Assembly (NCBI GenBank): GCA_946222995.1
Contig: CAMIOS010000010.1
Coordinates: 1 to 64,000, forward strand
Source: an uncultured Enhydrobacter sp.
Lineage (GTDB): Bacteria > Pseudomonadota > Gammaproteobacteria > Pseudomonadales > Moraxellaceae
Direction: 5' to 3'
Length of the DNA: 64,000 nt
This document shows, one piece after another, positions 1-9,057 of this stretch (position 1 is the first letter of the stretch; every line of letters begins with the position of its first letter). The notes beneath the pieces are model-generated. The model searched no databases and was not told where the DNA came from. It saw only the letters and a list, made by a program, of their open reading frames with translations. Both the position numbers and the translations under genes were made by a program.

Positions 1-52
1 GCGGGACCAACGGATTAAAAGTCCGCTGCTCTACCAACTGAGCTAACGATCC
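1..52 (-). tRNA. tRNA-Lys(TTT), partial at window edge
   Basis: This is the 5' part of a lysine tRNA read on the minus strand: acceptor 5' strand, D arm, anticodon arm with a CTTTTAA loop, and the variable region. It is identical over these 52 bases to the complete copy at 88-163. The T arm and 3' acceptor strand lie outside the window. Confidence 0.93.
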
Positions 53-87
53 TAAGGGTTTTTAAAAACGCTTAACAACATAATAAG

Positions 88-163
88 TGGTGGATCGTCC
101 GCGACTCGAACGCGGGACCAACGGATTAAAAGTCCGCTGCTCTACCAACTGAGCTAACGATCC
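88..163 (-). tRNA. tRNA-Lys (anticodon TTT, with encoded CCA)
   Basis: A complete 76-nt cloverleaf on the minus strand. The acceptor GGATCGT pairs with ACGATCC, the T arm carries GTTCGAGTC, and the anticodon loop CTTTTAA puts the TTT anticodon at 128-130. The 3' CCA is encoded at 88-90. A second, identical gene begins 35 nt downstream, so the two are probably one tandem transcript from the promoter at 234-261. Confidence 0.97.
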
Positions 164-233
164 TAACTTAGTTTAACCTATTAGAGCATTTTGATATGTT
201 TTCTAACCAGCTATCGCCGTTAAGTGAGTGCAT

Positions 234-261
234 ATTATACGCATAAAAAATGGTATTGCAA
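234..261 (-). promoter_or_regulatory. Candidate sigma-70 promoter of the tRNA-Lys pair
   Basis: On the minus strand a perfect TATAAT (-10) occupies 234-239 and TTGCAA (-35, 4 of 6) occupies 256-261, with 16 bp between them. It lies about 70 bp upstream of the first tRNA-Lys and downstream of macB, so it should serve the tRNAs. Seen by eye only. Confidence 0.6.
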
Positions 262-291
262 GGGTTTTTTTTGCGCTTTTTATAAAATAGG

Positions 292-2274
292 CTATTCACC
301 GCCACTTAAGGCATCGACAGGGTTGAGGCGGGCGGCATTGCGTGCTGGAATAAAGCCAAATATCACGCCAATTAAGGTTGAACAGACGACTGCCGCGACA
401 ATTGACGTGGTTGAATATATTACTTGAAAGTTGCCACCTGCAAATTTATTGATAATAGCCCCAATGGCAAAGGCAAGGCTAATACCTAAGATACCACCCA
501 AAATACATACCAAAATTGCCTCAATCAAAAATTGCTGCATAATATCACTTTGTCTTGCACCCACTGCCATGCGTACGCCAATTTCGCTGGTGCGCTCGGT
601 GACTGAGACTAGCATAATGTTCATTACCCCAATCCCGCCAACAATCAGCGAAATAATAGCAATCGATGAAATTAATAGTGTCATTGTGCCGGTGGTGGAT
701 TCGATGGTTTGGCGGATAGAGTCGGAGTTTTGAATGCGAAAGTCATCGGTACCGTGGCGTTGCTCAATTAAATCTGATACCGCTTGTTCGGCAGCACTGC
801 TTGAGATGGTATCTTTGAGCAATACCACAAAGCTATTGACATAACTGGTACCAAGCATTCGCCGCATGACAGTAGAATAGGGCATATACAGCGTTGGCGT
901 ATCTGAACTGGGACCAAAGGCTTTTTCTGATGCTTGTAAGACACCCACCACGCGAGCAGGCACGCTACCCACTAAAATCACTTTGCCGACTGGGTTGGGT
1001 TCGTCAGCAAAAAAGGCGTTTTTGGCATTGTCATCAATAATCACGTCTTGGGTGAGATTTTTTACGCTACTGGCATCAAAGCTCTGTCCTTGTGCCAGCT
1101 TTTCGCCGGTGACTGTCAGATAGTCTTTGCCCACGCCGCTAACGTTGACGGATACTTCCGTTTCACGATAGCGAGCAGTGACACTGGTACCAACTTGGGG
1201 GCTGACACTTTTGACATAAGGCTGTTCAGCCACGGCATTGGCGTCGTCATCGGTTAAATTATCGTCATGATATTGTCTGCGAGGGTCACCAAATTTATAG
1301 CCATCTCGCACAGTAAGCGTGTTTGTCCCAAGTGAGCTAATGTCACTCAAGATTTTTTGTTGTGAGCCTTGCCCAAGCCCCACGACAGACACGACCGAGG
1401 CAATCCCAATAATAATACCCAGCATGGTTAACAGTGTTCGCATTTTGTGGGCTTTCATGGCTAGTACAGACATTTTGAACGCTTCGGATAAACGGTCTAA
1501 AAATGCTGCTATCCCTGATTTTTTACTAAAGGTGAGGTGCTGCGCTGAGACGGTTTTCTCAAAAGGGTTGTCGGTATAATAATCTTTAAGAATATAGCCG
1601 TCTTTAATTTCAATGACCCGCTCGGCTTGGGCGGCGATGTTCGGGTCATGTGTCACCATAATAATAGTGTGACCTTGACGATTTAACTGGCGCAAAATTG
1701 CCATTACATCTTTGCCCGACTGACTGTCCAACGCCCCTGTCGGCTCGTCAGCCAAAATAATATCGCCGCCATTCATCAGCGCTCGGGCGATGGAAACCCG
1801 TTGCTGTTGTCCGCCAGATAGTTGACTCGGGCGGTTTTGGGTTTTTGCCGCCAAGCCTAAATCGCCAAGTAACTGATTGGCTCGGCTTTCTCGCTGACTG
1901 GCAGGCATGCCGGCATAAACTGCAGGTACCGCAACATTGGCTTGGGCGTTGATATCACCGAGTAGATGATAACGCTGAAAAATAAAGCCAAAATGCTCAC
2001 GGCGAAGTTCGGCAAGTTCATCGGCACTCAGCTGGTCAACAGGTTTGCCATAAATGTGATAGCTACCCGCGGTCGCTTGGTCAAGACAACCCAAAATATT
2101 CATTAAGGTGGATTTACCCGAGCCTGATTGCCCGATAATGGCGACCATTTCGCCTTCGTAAATGGTTAAATCAATGCCGTGCAAGACGCGGATTTTTTCT
2201 TCTCCCGCAGGGAATTCTCGAATAAGTCCCTTGACTTGCATAATCGGGTGTTTGGCAGTTGTGGAATGGGTCAT
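292..2274 (-). CDS. macB: MacB: macrolide/peptide efflux ABC transporter, ATPase-permease fusion
   Basis: MacB is the inner-membrane pump of the MacAB-TolC tripartite exporter (macrolides, peptides, lipopeptide-like substrates). The 660 residues fit the family length. The N-terminal ABC ATPase has Walker A GQSGSGKST (48-56), signature LSGGQQQR (about 152) and Walker B ILADEPTGALD (about 175). A first membrane helix follows at about 285-310, then a large periplasmic MacB_PCD domain (about 310-530) and three C-terminal FtsX-type helices (about 540-645) separated by the conserved GVRMAVGAR cytoplasmic loop. It lies 50 bp downstream of macA on the same strand. No outer-membrane TolC gene is nearby, so the outer channel must be encoded elsewhere. 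No clear terminator is seen between its end and the tRNA promoter. Confidence 0.95.
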   Translation of the reverse strand: MTHSTTAKHPIMQVKGLIREFPAGEEKIRVLHGIDLTIYEGEMVAIIGQSGSGKSTLMNILGCLDQATAGSYHIYGKPVDQLSADELAELRREHFGFIFQRYHLLGDINAQANVAVPAVYAGMPASQRESRANQLLGDLGLAAKTQNRPSQLSGGQQQRVSIARALMNGGDIILADEPTGALDSQSGKDVMAILRQLNRQGHTIIMVTHDPNIAAQAERVIEIKDGYILKDYYTDNPFEKTVSAQHLTFSKKSGIAAFLDRLSEAFKMSVLAMKAHKMRTLLTMLGIIIGIASVVSVVGLGQGSQQKILSDISSLGTNTLTVRDGYKFGDPRRQYHDDNLTDDDANAVAEQPYVKSVSPQVGTSVTARYRETEVSVNVSGVGKDYLTVTGEKLAQGQSFDASSVKNLTQDVIIDDNAKNAFFADEPNPVGKVILVGSVPARVVGVLQASEKAFGPSSDTPTLYMPYSTVMRRMLGTSYVNSFVVLLKDTISSSAAEQAVSDLIEQRHGTDDFRIQNSDSIRQTIESTTGTMTLLISSIAIISLIVGGIGVMNIMLVSVTERTSEIGVRMAVGARQSDIMQQFLIEAILVCILGGILGISLAFAIGAIINKFAGGNFQVIYSTTSIVAAVVCSTLIGVIFGFIPARNAARLNPVDALSGGE

Positions 2275-2324
2275 TTAATTGTTATTCTCAAAATTTTTAT
2301 ATCAATTTTGCTTGTTTAGTACAA

Positions 2325-3644
2325 TTACATCATCGGAGGGCGTTTACGGTTTGATTTTGAACCATTTGATGATTTACTATTGTCTGTTGCCTCACCCACC
2401 ACCACTTTATCACCTTGAGTTAGCCCACTGATGATCTGGGTGTCTATCCGATTGGTAATGCCAGTTTTGACTGCTTGTTTTTGGGTCGTGCCATCCGCTT
2501 TTACCATTTCGACATAGCTGCCAAATTTTGGGCTGGTTTTGACGGCAGCAGCAGGCACACTTAGCACATTATTGGCTTTATTTTCTACGATATAGACTTG
2601 AGCAGTCATATTAATTCGTAGTGTACCGTCAGGGTTTGGGACATCAAAATAGCCCATATAATACACGGCAGCATCCGAGCTTGAGGACGAGTTGCTATTG
2701 GCAGTTGTGCCTTCTGGCGCAGGTTCAATCGCTGTGAGCGTGGCTTGGTATTTTTTATCAGGGTTGCCAATAATGTTAAAATAGACCGGCATACCTGATT
2801 TAAGGTTTACCACATCGGCTTCAGAAATTTTGGCTTTGATACGCACCGTACTTAAGTCAGCTAATGTGACAATGGTTGGGGCGGTTTGGTTGGCATTGAC
2901 CGTTTGCCCCTGTTTGGTGGTGATTGAGATAACTGTGCCAGTCATCGGGGCAGTAATTCTGGTATAGCCTAGATTTTTTTGTGCAGTACTCACTTCGGTT
3001 TGAGATTTTTTGATATTTGCTTGGGCGGTAACAATGTCGGCTTGTCCTGCGGTTAGGTTGGCTTGGGCAGTACCAACTGCTTCATTGGCACTATCGACAG
3101 CGGCTTGGGCAGTTTTGACGGTGGTTGCTGCTTGCTCAAGTTCTTGTTGCGAGATGGCATCTTGTCCAAGTAAGGACTGCAAGCGGCTGTATTCTTTTTT
3201 GGCTTGGTCAAGGCTTGCTTGTTTGCCTGTTAAATCCGCTCGTGCGGTGGCAAGGGCTTTTTGTTTAGTAAGATAGCTGGCTTTGGTACTTTCAAGATTT
3301 GCCAAGCTTTGCTGCAGATTGGCTTGTTGGGTCGTCAAACTATTTTGCATGGTAACCGGGTCAATCTGAGCAATCGGCTCGCCTTTTTTGACGGTATCGC
3401 CAACATCCACATACAGTTTTACGACCTCGCCTGAGACTTGCGCCCCCACATCAACTTGGTTAAGTCCTTCGACTTTGCCTGTTGCCATCACACTATTTTC
3501 AATATCACCACGAGCTACGGTGGCTGTAATATAGGACGGCTGTTGTTTTTTGGGCTTAAAGTACCAATAAGCCGCCCCAATTAAGGCGATCAAAATAAGC
3601 CCAGCCACTGTCCATTTTAACCATTTTTTTTGTTGGTGTGTCAT
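2325..3644 (-). CDS. macA: MacA: periplasmic adaptor of the MacAB efflux pump
   Basis: A membrane-fusion (adaptor) protein linking MacB to an outer-membrane channel. From the N-terminus it shows a single membrane anchor (about 10-30), a biotinyl-lipoyl half motif near VEGLNQVDVGAQVSGEV, a long alanine/glutamine-rich coiled-coil hairpin (about 95-215), the second lipoyl half, beta-barrel segments, and a membrane-proximal domain. The tail is basic and serine-rich. The ORF can extend seven codons upstream to a TTG at 3665, but that start lacks a ribosome-binding site; the ATG at 3644 places the membrane anchor normally and gives 439 residues. It is the first gene of a macA-macB operon. Confidence 0.93.
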   Translation of the reverse strand: MTHQQKKWLKWTVAGLILIALIGAAYWYFKPKKQQPSYITATVARGDIENSVMATGKVEGLNQVDVGAQVSGEVVKLYVDVGDTVKKGEPIAQIDPVTMQNSLTTQQANLQQSLANLESTKASYLTKQKALATARADLTGKQASLDQAKKEYSRLQSLLGQDAISQQELEQAATTVKTAQAAVDSANEAVGTAQANLTAGQADIVTAQANIKKSQTEVSTAQKNLGYTRITAPMTGTVISITTKQGQTVNANQTAPTIVTLADLSTVRIKAKISEADVVNLKSGMPVYFNIIGNPDKKYQATLTAIEPAPEGTTANSNSSSSSDAAVYYMGYFDVPNPDGTLRINMTAQVYIVENKANNVLSVPAAAVKTSPKFGSYVEMVKADGTTQKQAVKTGITNRIDTQIISGLTQGDKVVVGEATDNSKSSNGSKSNRKRPPMM

Positions 3645-3961
3645 CGCAAGTCTGTCTTTTAACAAGGTGAAAATTCAATGAGATAATACATTAAACGAGA
3701 AAAATATATAACATGAAAAAGATAACAACCAAATTTAAGAATACATGCCTTATGAGTGCCTGCCAGATAACAGCCAGTGGTTAGCGTCATAACTATTCAT
3801 AATCACTTAAAAAGCGATTTGAAAGTTATATTTTAGTGATCAGGTCGGCTACTTACAAAAAACGTAGCTAAGAATTATAAAGTATAATTTTGTCAGAAAT
3901 TTTTTTGAGTTGTAAGTTTTTTTATTGTTTACTATTTCAGAAGGGCGATCAAGAAAACGGA
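3645..3961. other. Intergenic region upstream of macA
   Basis: An AT-rich stretch of about 317 bp between the start of macA and the stop of holA, both on the minus strand. It should hold the macA promoter, but I could not pick a convincing -35/-10 pair. No ORF of note, RNA gene or clear terminator is visible. Confidence 0.5.
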
Positions 3962-4981
3962 TTAAGCCGTTTTATGAAACAGTGTAACGCCCGCAACTTG
4001 TAACGCCGCTTGTAGTAACAATTCCCAGGCAGGTTGTTGACTCAAGCCTTTAATAGCGCGGTCGCACGTATAGAGTAACCCAGCCCATGTCTGGGTGTTG
4101 GCATAAGTATGGCGTTTTAACGCTTGGTTATATAGCCCTTGTTTGGATGACCAAATCCCTAAACTTTGAAAGCTGCCGCCGGTTTGTAGACTTTGGATAT
4201 TTCGCATATCCTTGCTGATCGTCCAAAGCACAAGGCTCTCGGGCTCTTCGGCGTGTTTAAGCGATTGGATAATTGTGGCAACTTTTGCCACATTGCCAGC
4301 TAGCATGGCATCGGATAAATCAAAAGTGGTAAATTGTGATTGATTCACCAGCCCATCAATCAATTGGCTTTCATCGATAACTGACAGGCTTGATTGAGTG
4401 GGGTTGGCATACAGATATGACAATCGCCACAGCGTTTGATAGCCGCTTAATAGGTTGTTTTGGGTTTGAGCCATCAGCAATTGCCAAGCGGGTGTGGTTA
4501 GCTCAATGCCAAAGTCTTTGGCTTGGGCTTTGAGCAGTTGGGCTCGTTGGTTTTCTTGATACAGATGACACTCAACCACTTGCCCATGCTTTTCACATAG
4601 TTGATAAAATGGTGAATTTTGGCTTTTTTTATCATATTTATCGCTAATTACGATTAGGCAATTGGTGGAATTTTGGGTGGCAAATACTTGCAACTCAGCA
4701 AGACTGTCTTTATCGGGTTTGTGATTGCCCTGAGCAATAATCACCTTGCTGTCATCAAAGAGCGACAGACTATTAAGCTCTGCCAAAATTTCTTGCCAAG
4801 ATTTTGCCGAAGTAATATCCATACGGCTAATTGCCATGCCGTGCCGCTGCCATTGGGGTTTAAACTGCTCTATCAGCCATTGAGCAAGCAAATCTTCATC
4901 GCCATGCAATAACCAAAGCCCAACCGCAGGCTGGGACATATTTTTGGCATGTTCAAAAGCAGATAAAAATGCGTGCTGCAT
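3962..4981 (-). CDS. holA: DNA polymerase III subunit delta
   Basis: HolA is the delta subunit of the clamp-loader complex; it opens the beta clamp for loading at primed DNA. The 339 residues match the usual length (about 340). The N-terminus has the family pattern (LLHGDEDLLAQ), followed by an AAA+-like domain without a functional Walker A, and a helical C-terminal collar. It begins 5 bp after lptE on the same strand, in the leuS-lptE-holA order usual in gammaproteobacteria, so it is probably the last gene of that operon. No odd features. Confidence 0.93.
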   Translation of the reverse strand: MQHAFLSAFEHAKNMSQPAVGLWLLHGDEDLLAQWLIEQFKPQWQRHGMAISRMDITSAKSWQEILAELNSLSLFDDSKVIIAQGNHKPDKDSLAELQVFATQNSTNCLIVISDKYDKKSQNSPFYQLCEKHGQVVECHLYQENQRAQLLKAQAKDFGIELTTPAWQLLMAQTQNNLLSGYQTLWRLSYLYANPTQSSLSVIDESQLIDGLVNQSQFTTFDLSDAMLAGNVAKVATIIQSLKHAEEPESLVLWTISKDMRNIQSLQTGGSFQSLGIWSSKQGLYNQALKRHTYANTQTWAGLLYTCDRAIKGLSQQPAWELLLQAALQVAGVTLFHKTA

Positions 4982-4986
4982 GATGG

Positions 4987-5556
4987 CTAAGGCTTGATAA
5001 GCGGCGTGGCAGGCTTTGAGGTGGCGGCGTTATCGGGTAAATTTAGTGCCATATATTGATCAGTGATACGTTGGGCAAGATTGTCATACAGCCAAACCTT
5101 GATTTGGTCTGCCTGTGGGTTGTCGGTGGCGACAGTTGCTTGGTCATATTGATAGCTACGCTGGACTTGAATGGGGGTGGTGACAATTTTTGGTGCGCCA
5201 GATTGGGGCAATGTGTAAGTCACATCCGCGGACATTACCATGCGAATCTCGGTCAAAATACCCCGTAGCTGATATTTTTGCAGCTTGATATTGCTCACTT
5301 GGATGCTGGGCATACTGCTACTTTTTTGGCCGATATCGATATCTTGGGTCTGGATAGAAAATTGGCTAAATTGTTGTTTTAACGCGTTTTTTACCGCAAT
5401 ATCCTCAAATGTATTACCAAAAATAAGTTGGGTTTTTGGTAAGTTCTGGGTTAACGTTGAATTATAGCCGCGCAATTGAAAGCCACAAGCCGTTAGTTGG
5501 GCAGCACATAAACCAATCAAAACAAGGCGAAAAAGGGTTGTTTTCATAATATTCAC
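4987..5556 (-). CDS. lptE: LPS-assembly lipoprotein LptE
   Basis: LptE is the outer-membrane lipoprotein that plugs the LptD barrel and helps insert lipopolysaccharide in the outer leaflet. The 189-residue protein has a lipoprotein signal peptide ending in lipobox LTAC, with the lipidated cysteine at residue 24, followed at once by the family hallmark GFQLRG. A second in-frame ATG three codons in is also possible as start. It sits between leuS and holA, its conserved position. The C-terminal tail is rich in alanine, proline and threonine, as is common in the family. Confidence 0.93.
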   Translation of the reverse strand: MNIMKTTLFRLVLIGLCAAQLTACGFQLRGYNSTLTQNLPKTQLIFGNTFEDIAVKNALKQQFSQFSIQTQDIDIGQKSSSMPSIQVSNIKLQKYQLRGILTEIRMVMSADVTYTLPQSGAPKIVTTPIQVQRSYQYDQATVATDNPQADQIKVWLYDNLAQRITDQYMALNLPDNAATSKPATPLIKP

Positions 5557-5682
5557 TTTTATTAAATAAAGCGGGTAGGCAAACGTTATGCCAAGAATAC
5601 TTATTTTAGCTATCTGATATCAGCCCGAACGCCCAAAAATCAAGTGGAAAAAATTCGTTAGAGCTGATAGCAAGCAGTTTTA

Positions 5683-8364
5683 TTACCCTTTGACCACAAT
5701 ATTAATCAACTTATTGGGCACGACAATTTCTTTAATAATCTCACCCGTTAAGAATTTTGCCACACTCACAATTTTCTTCGCTTCAGCCTTTAGCCAGTCA
5801 GCATCACTGTTTGGTGGCACATCCAATTCGCCCCGATTTTTGCCATTGACTTGTACCACCATCGTGATGGTATCTTGCACCAATGCTGACGTATCAACGC
5901 TTGGATAAGTTAATTCAAGCGGATTGATACCCAAATGCTCCAGCAACACTTCCGCCATATGTGGCGCATACATCGCCAGCAAGGTTAAAAGCGTAACTAC
6001 AGCTTCATTGGCAACGGCAAGCTCGTTAAGTGAGCCATGGTCGCTTTGAATGTCAAAAGCGGTCAATTCATTGCTAAGTTCCATCAAAAATGACACAGGC
6101 GTGTTCAATGCCAAATTTTTACCCAATGCGTCATCGAGTTTGCCAATCGTATCATGGGTTTTTCGGCGTAGATTTTTTGCTGATTTGCTTAAATTACTGG
6201 TATCAACGGTTAAATCTTTGGCAGATACGCCTTTTTCTTTCAACTTTTCGGCATGTTCAACCGCATAACGCCACACTTTTTTCAAGAAATTGTGCGGGCC
6301 TTTTAAGCCATCATCAATCCACTCGAGCGTCTGGTCGGCAGGGGCAGTAAACATGGTGTAAAGTCGCACCGTGTCTGCGCCGTACTGGTCAATCGTGGCT
6401 TGCGGGTCAATGCCGTTATTTTTTGACTTACTCATTTTTTCGATTTTGCCAATCGTGACAGGCTGCCCATCGGCTTTGAGTTTGGCAGATATTGGTTGCC
6501 CTTTATCATTAAATTCAAGTTCCACCTCATCGGCAAAATAATAGGTTTTGCTACCGTCGTCATTTGAGCGGTAATATGTCCCAGCTAACACCATGCCTTG
6601 GGTGAGCAAATTGGCAAATGGCTCATCGCCACTGACTAGCCCTTCATCTCGCATCAGTTTTTGGAAAAAGCGAGCGTATAGCAAATGCAAGACAGCGTGC
6701 TCGACCCCGCCGATATATTGGTCTACCGGTAGCCATTTGTCGGCGGCGACTTTGTTAATCATGCCTTCATGATACTGGGGCGAGGCAAAGCGGGCGTAAT
6801 ACCAGCTGGATTCGACAAAGGTGTCAAAAGTATCGGTTTCACGTTTGGCGGGCTTGCCACAGCTTGGGCAGTTCACATCGGTAAATGCAGCGATATTATT
6901 GAGCGGATTGCCCCGCCCATCAGGCACAACATCAAGGGGTAGCACCACCGGTAAATCGCTCTCTGGCACAGGCACCGTCCCGCAATGCTCGCAATTAATC
7001 ACAGGCACAGGACAGCCCCAATACCGCTGACGGCTCACGCCCCAATCCCGCAAACGATAATTGATGGTCTTTTTGGCAAGCCCTTTTGGCTCTAGGTCGG
7101 TTAAAACTTTTTCAAACGATTGGGAGAAATTTAACCCGTTTAAATCGCCAGCATTTATCCCTACGCCAGTTTGTTTATCCCCATACCAATCTTGCCATTC
7201 TGTTGCGTCAAATGTTTGCTCTTGGCCATTTTCATCTTTTAGGGCAATGACTTGCTTAATCGGTAACTGGTATTTATTGGCAAATTCAAAATCCCGTTCA
7301 TCATGGGCAGGCACCGCCATCACCGCCCCCGAGCCATAGCTCATCAGCACATAGTTAGCGACCCACACAGGGATTTGCTCGCCTGTCAAAGGGTGGGTCA
7401 CAGTCAAGCCCGTATCCATACCGAGTTTTTCGGCTTTGGCAATATCGGCTTCGGCAACCGAGCCTTTTTTGATTTCGGCGATAAAGTTTTGCAAGTCAGG
7501 GTTATTTTTGGCGGCATATTGAGCCAGCGGATGTTCGCCCGCGACTGACACATAGGTCACGCCCATCAGCGTGTCGGGGCGAGTGGTAAACACGTCTAAG
7601 GTTTTCTTCTCACCATCTAGCTCATAAGGAAAATGCAATTCCATGCCTTCTGAACGCCCAATCCAGTTGCGTTGCATAGTGATAACTTGCTGTGGCCAAT
7701 GCCCTTCAAGTTTATCCAAATCATTGAGTAACTCTTCGGCGTAGTCGGTGATTTTAAAATAATACATCGGGATTTCCCGCTTTTCGACCAACGCCCCCGA
7801 CCGCCAGCCACGCCCATCCACGACCTGCTCATTGGCAAGCACCGTGTTATCGACAGGGTCCCAGTTTACCGTGGCAAGCTTTTTATACACCAAGCCTTTT
7901 TTGAAAAGCTGAACAAACAGCCATTGTTCCCATTTGTAATATTCGGGCGTACAAGTGGCGATTTCCCGTGACCAATCAATCGATAATCCCAATGATTTCA
8001 ACTGGTTACGCATATTATTAATATTGACAAATGTCCATTCAGCAGGCGCAACGCCGTTGGCAATCGCCGCATTTTCCGCAGGCATTCCGAACGCATCCCA
8101 GCCCATCGGTTGCATCACTTCATAGCCTTTTAGGCGATAATAACGGCTTAATACGTCCGAAATCGTGTAGTTACGCACGTGTCCCATGTGCAGTTTTCCG
8201 CTCGGGTAGGGGAACATGGACAGCATATAGCGGGTGGGCTTGTCGGTGGCGGCGTTATTGACTTCATAGCGGTGGTCATTTGCCCATTTTTGTTGTTGGG
8301 CGGTTTCGATGGTTTGGGGGCTGTAGCTTGTTTGAATAGCAGTAGTAGAAATTTGTGGATTCAT
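5683..8364 (-). CDS. leuS: Leucyl-tRNA synthetase
   Basis: A class Ia aminoacyl-tRNA synthetase charging tRNA-Leu. The 893 residues are close to the usual 860-880. The catalytic HIGH-type motif appears as HMGH after PYPSGKL (about residue 55), and the KMSKS loop is intact (about 645). Between them lie the CP1 editing domain with its conserved threonine-rich and GSGAVMAVPAHDERD motifs, and a zinc-type Cys cluster (INCEHCG and VNCPSCG). It is the first gene of leuS-lptE-holA; a 126-bp gap separates it from lptE, so a second promoter there is possible. Confidence 0.98.
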   Translation of the reverse strand: MNPQISTTAIQTSYSPQTIETAQQQKWANDHRYEVNNAATDKPTRYMLSMFPYPSGKLHMGHVRNYTISDVLSRYYRLKGYEVMQPMGWDAFGMPAENAAIANGVAPAEWTFVNINNMRNQLKSLGLSIDWSREIATCTPEYYKWEQWLFVQLFKKGLVYKKLATVNWDPVDNTVLANEQVVDGRGWRSGALVEKREIPMYYFKITDYAEELLNDLDKLEGHWPQQVITMQRNWIGRSEGMELHFPYELDGEKKTLDVFTTRPDTLMGVTYVSVAGEHPLAQYAAKNNPDLQNFIAEIKKGSVAEADIAKAEKLGMDTGLTVTHPLTGEQIPVWVANYVLMSYGSGAVMAVPAHDERDFEFANKYQLPIKQVIALKDENGQEQTFDATEWQDWYGDKQTGVGINAGDLNGLNFSQSFEKVLTDLEPKGLAKKTINYRLRDWGVSRQRYWGCPVPVINCEHCGTVPVPESDLPVVLPLDVVPDGRGNPLNNIAAFTDVNCPSCGKPAKRETDTFDTFVESSWYYARFASPQYHEGMINKVAADKWLPVDQYIGGVEHAVLHLLYARFFQKLMRDEGLVSGDEPFANLLTQGMVLAGTYYRSNDDGSKTYYFADEVELEFNDKGQPISAKLKADGQPVTIGKIEKMSKSKNNGIDPQATIDQYGADTVRLYTMFTAPADQTLEWIDDGLKGPHNFLKKVWRYAVEHAEKLKEKGVSAKDLTVDTSNLSKSAKNLRRKTHDTIGKLDDALGKNLALNTPVSFLMELSNELTAFDIQSDHGSLNELAVANEAVVTLLTLLAMYAPHMAEVLLEHLGINPLELTYPSVDTSALVQDTITMVVQVNGKNRGELDVPPNSDADWLKAEAKKIVSVAKFLTGEIIKEIVVPNKLINIVVKG

Positions 8365-8484
8365 AGTGGCTTTTTTGGCTTTTGTGAGTTAGGATAAAAA
8401 GACGATTTTGGGTAAAATTAAACGTAATAGCATAGCGTAATTTGGCTAAAATTGCGATGATTTTTAAAATTTAGGATAGAGAAA

Positions 8485-9039
8485 ATGGCAAAATTATATG
8501 AAGGTGAAAAATTAAAATTTCCGATTGAATTTTATCAACCTAAACGGTTTTTGTTTTATTTTTTGGTATTGCAAATTCTTGCTGTTATATTTTTTGTTTA
8601 CGATTTATTTTTTCCCACTCCCACCCATCGAGGCGAATTACCTAGTTTTATCAAATTATTAATCGCAATTTATTGTGCATTTTTTGCATGGCTAATTTTA
8701 AAACAACTTCAACAAACTAAACCTTTTTTTGCTATTTATAAAAGCCAAATTGTCATAAATAGGTTATTCAAAGAACCCAAAATTATTCTTTGGGAAAATG
8801 TTAAAGCAGTCCACATAAGCCACGATAGATTTGCACGTTTAACTTTTGAAAAAGTTAATGCAGAATTATTTGAACGTCAAGAATTTATACCATTACAATA
8901 TTTAAAGCTCAATGATACGCAACTTAATAGTCGAGAAGTTGAAAATATTTTTCGCCAAGTCTTTGATAATGCTAAAAATAATCTTGATAAGCCGATAGTT
9001 TATCAAAAAGTTAAATTAAAATTTTGGGATTGGTATTAA
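8485..9039 (+). CDS. Small membrane protein with two N-terminal helices and a PH-like soluble part
   Basis: An uncharacterised protein of 184 residues. Two hydrophobic helices (about 20-40 and 55-73) are followed by a soluble beta-rich region (about 78-184) reading FFAIYKSQIVINRLFK... IILWENVKAV, a pattern typical of bacterial PH-like domains that follow membrane helices (STM3941-like proteins). This resemblance is by eye, not a search. An AG-rich stretch (AGGATAGAGAAA) precedes the ATG. The gene is strikingly AT-rich and lysine/isoleucine/phenylalanine-rich compared with leuS beside it, which suggests transfer or relaxed composition. It is convergent with the BLUF gene; stops are 19 bp apart. 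Confidence 0.7.
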   Translation: MAKLYEGEKLKFPIEFYQPKRFLFYFLVLQILAVIFFVYDLFFPTPTHRGELPSFIKLLIAIYCAFFAWLILKQLQQTKPFFAIYKSQIVINRLFKEPKIILWENVKAVHISHDRFARLTFEKVNAELFERQEFIPLQYLKLNDTQLNSREVENIFRQVFDNAKNNLDKPIVYQKVKLKFWDWY

Positions 9040-9057
9040 AAAAATATTTTTATCTTT

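Noticed and set aside
224..427. A 67-codon frame between the tRNA-Lys promoter and macB
   Set aside because: It overlaps the 3' end of macB on the opposite strand and the tRNA promoter, with no coding signs.
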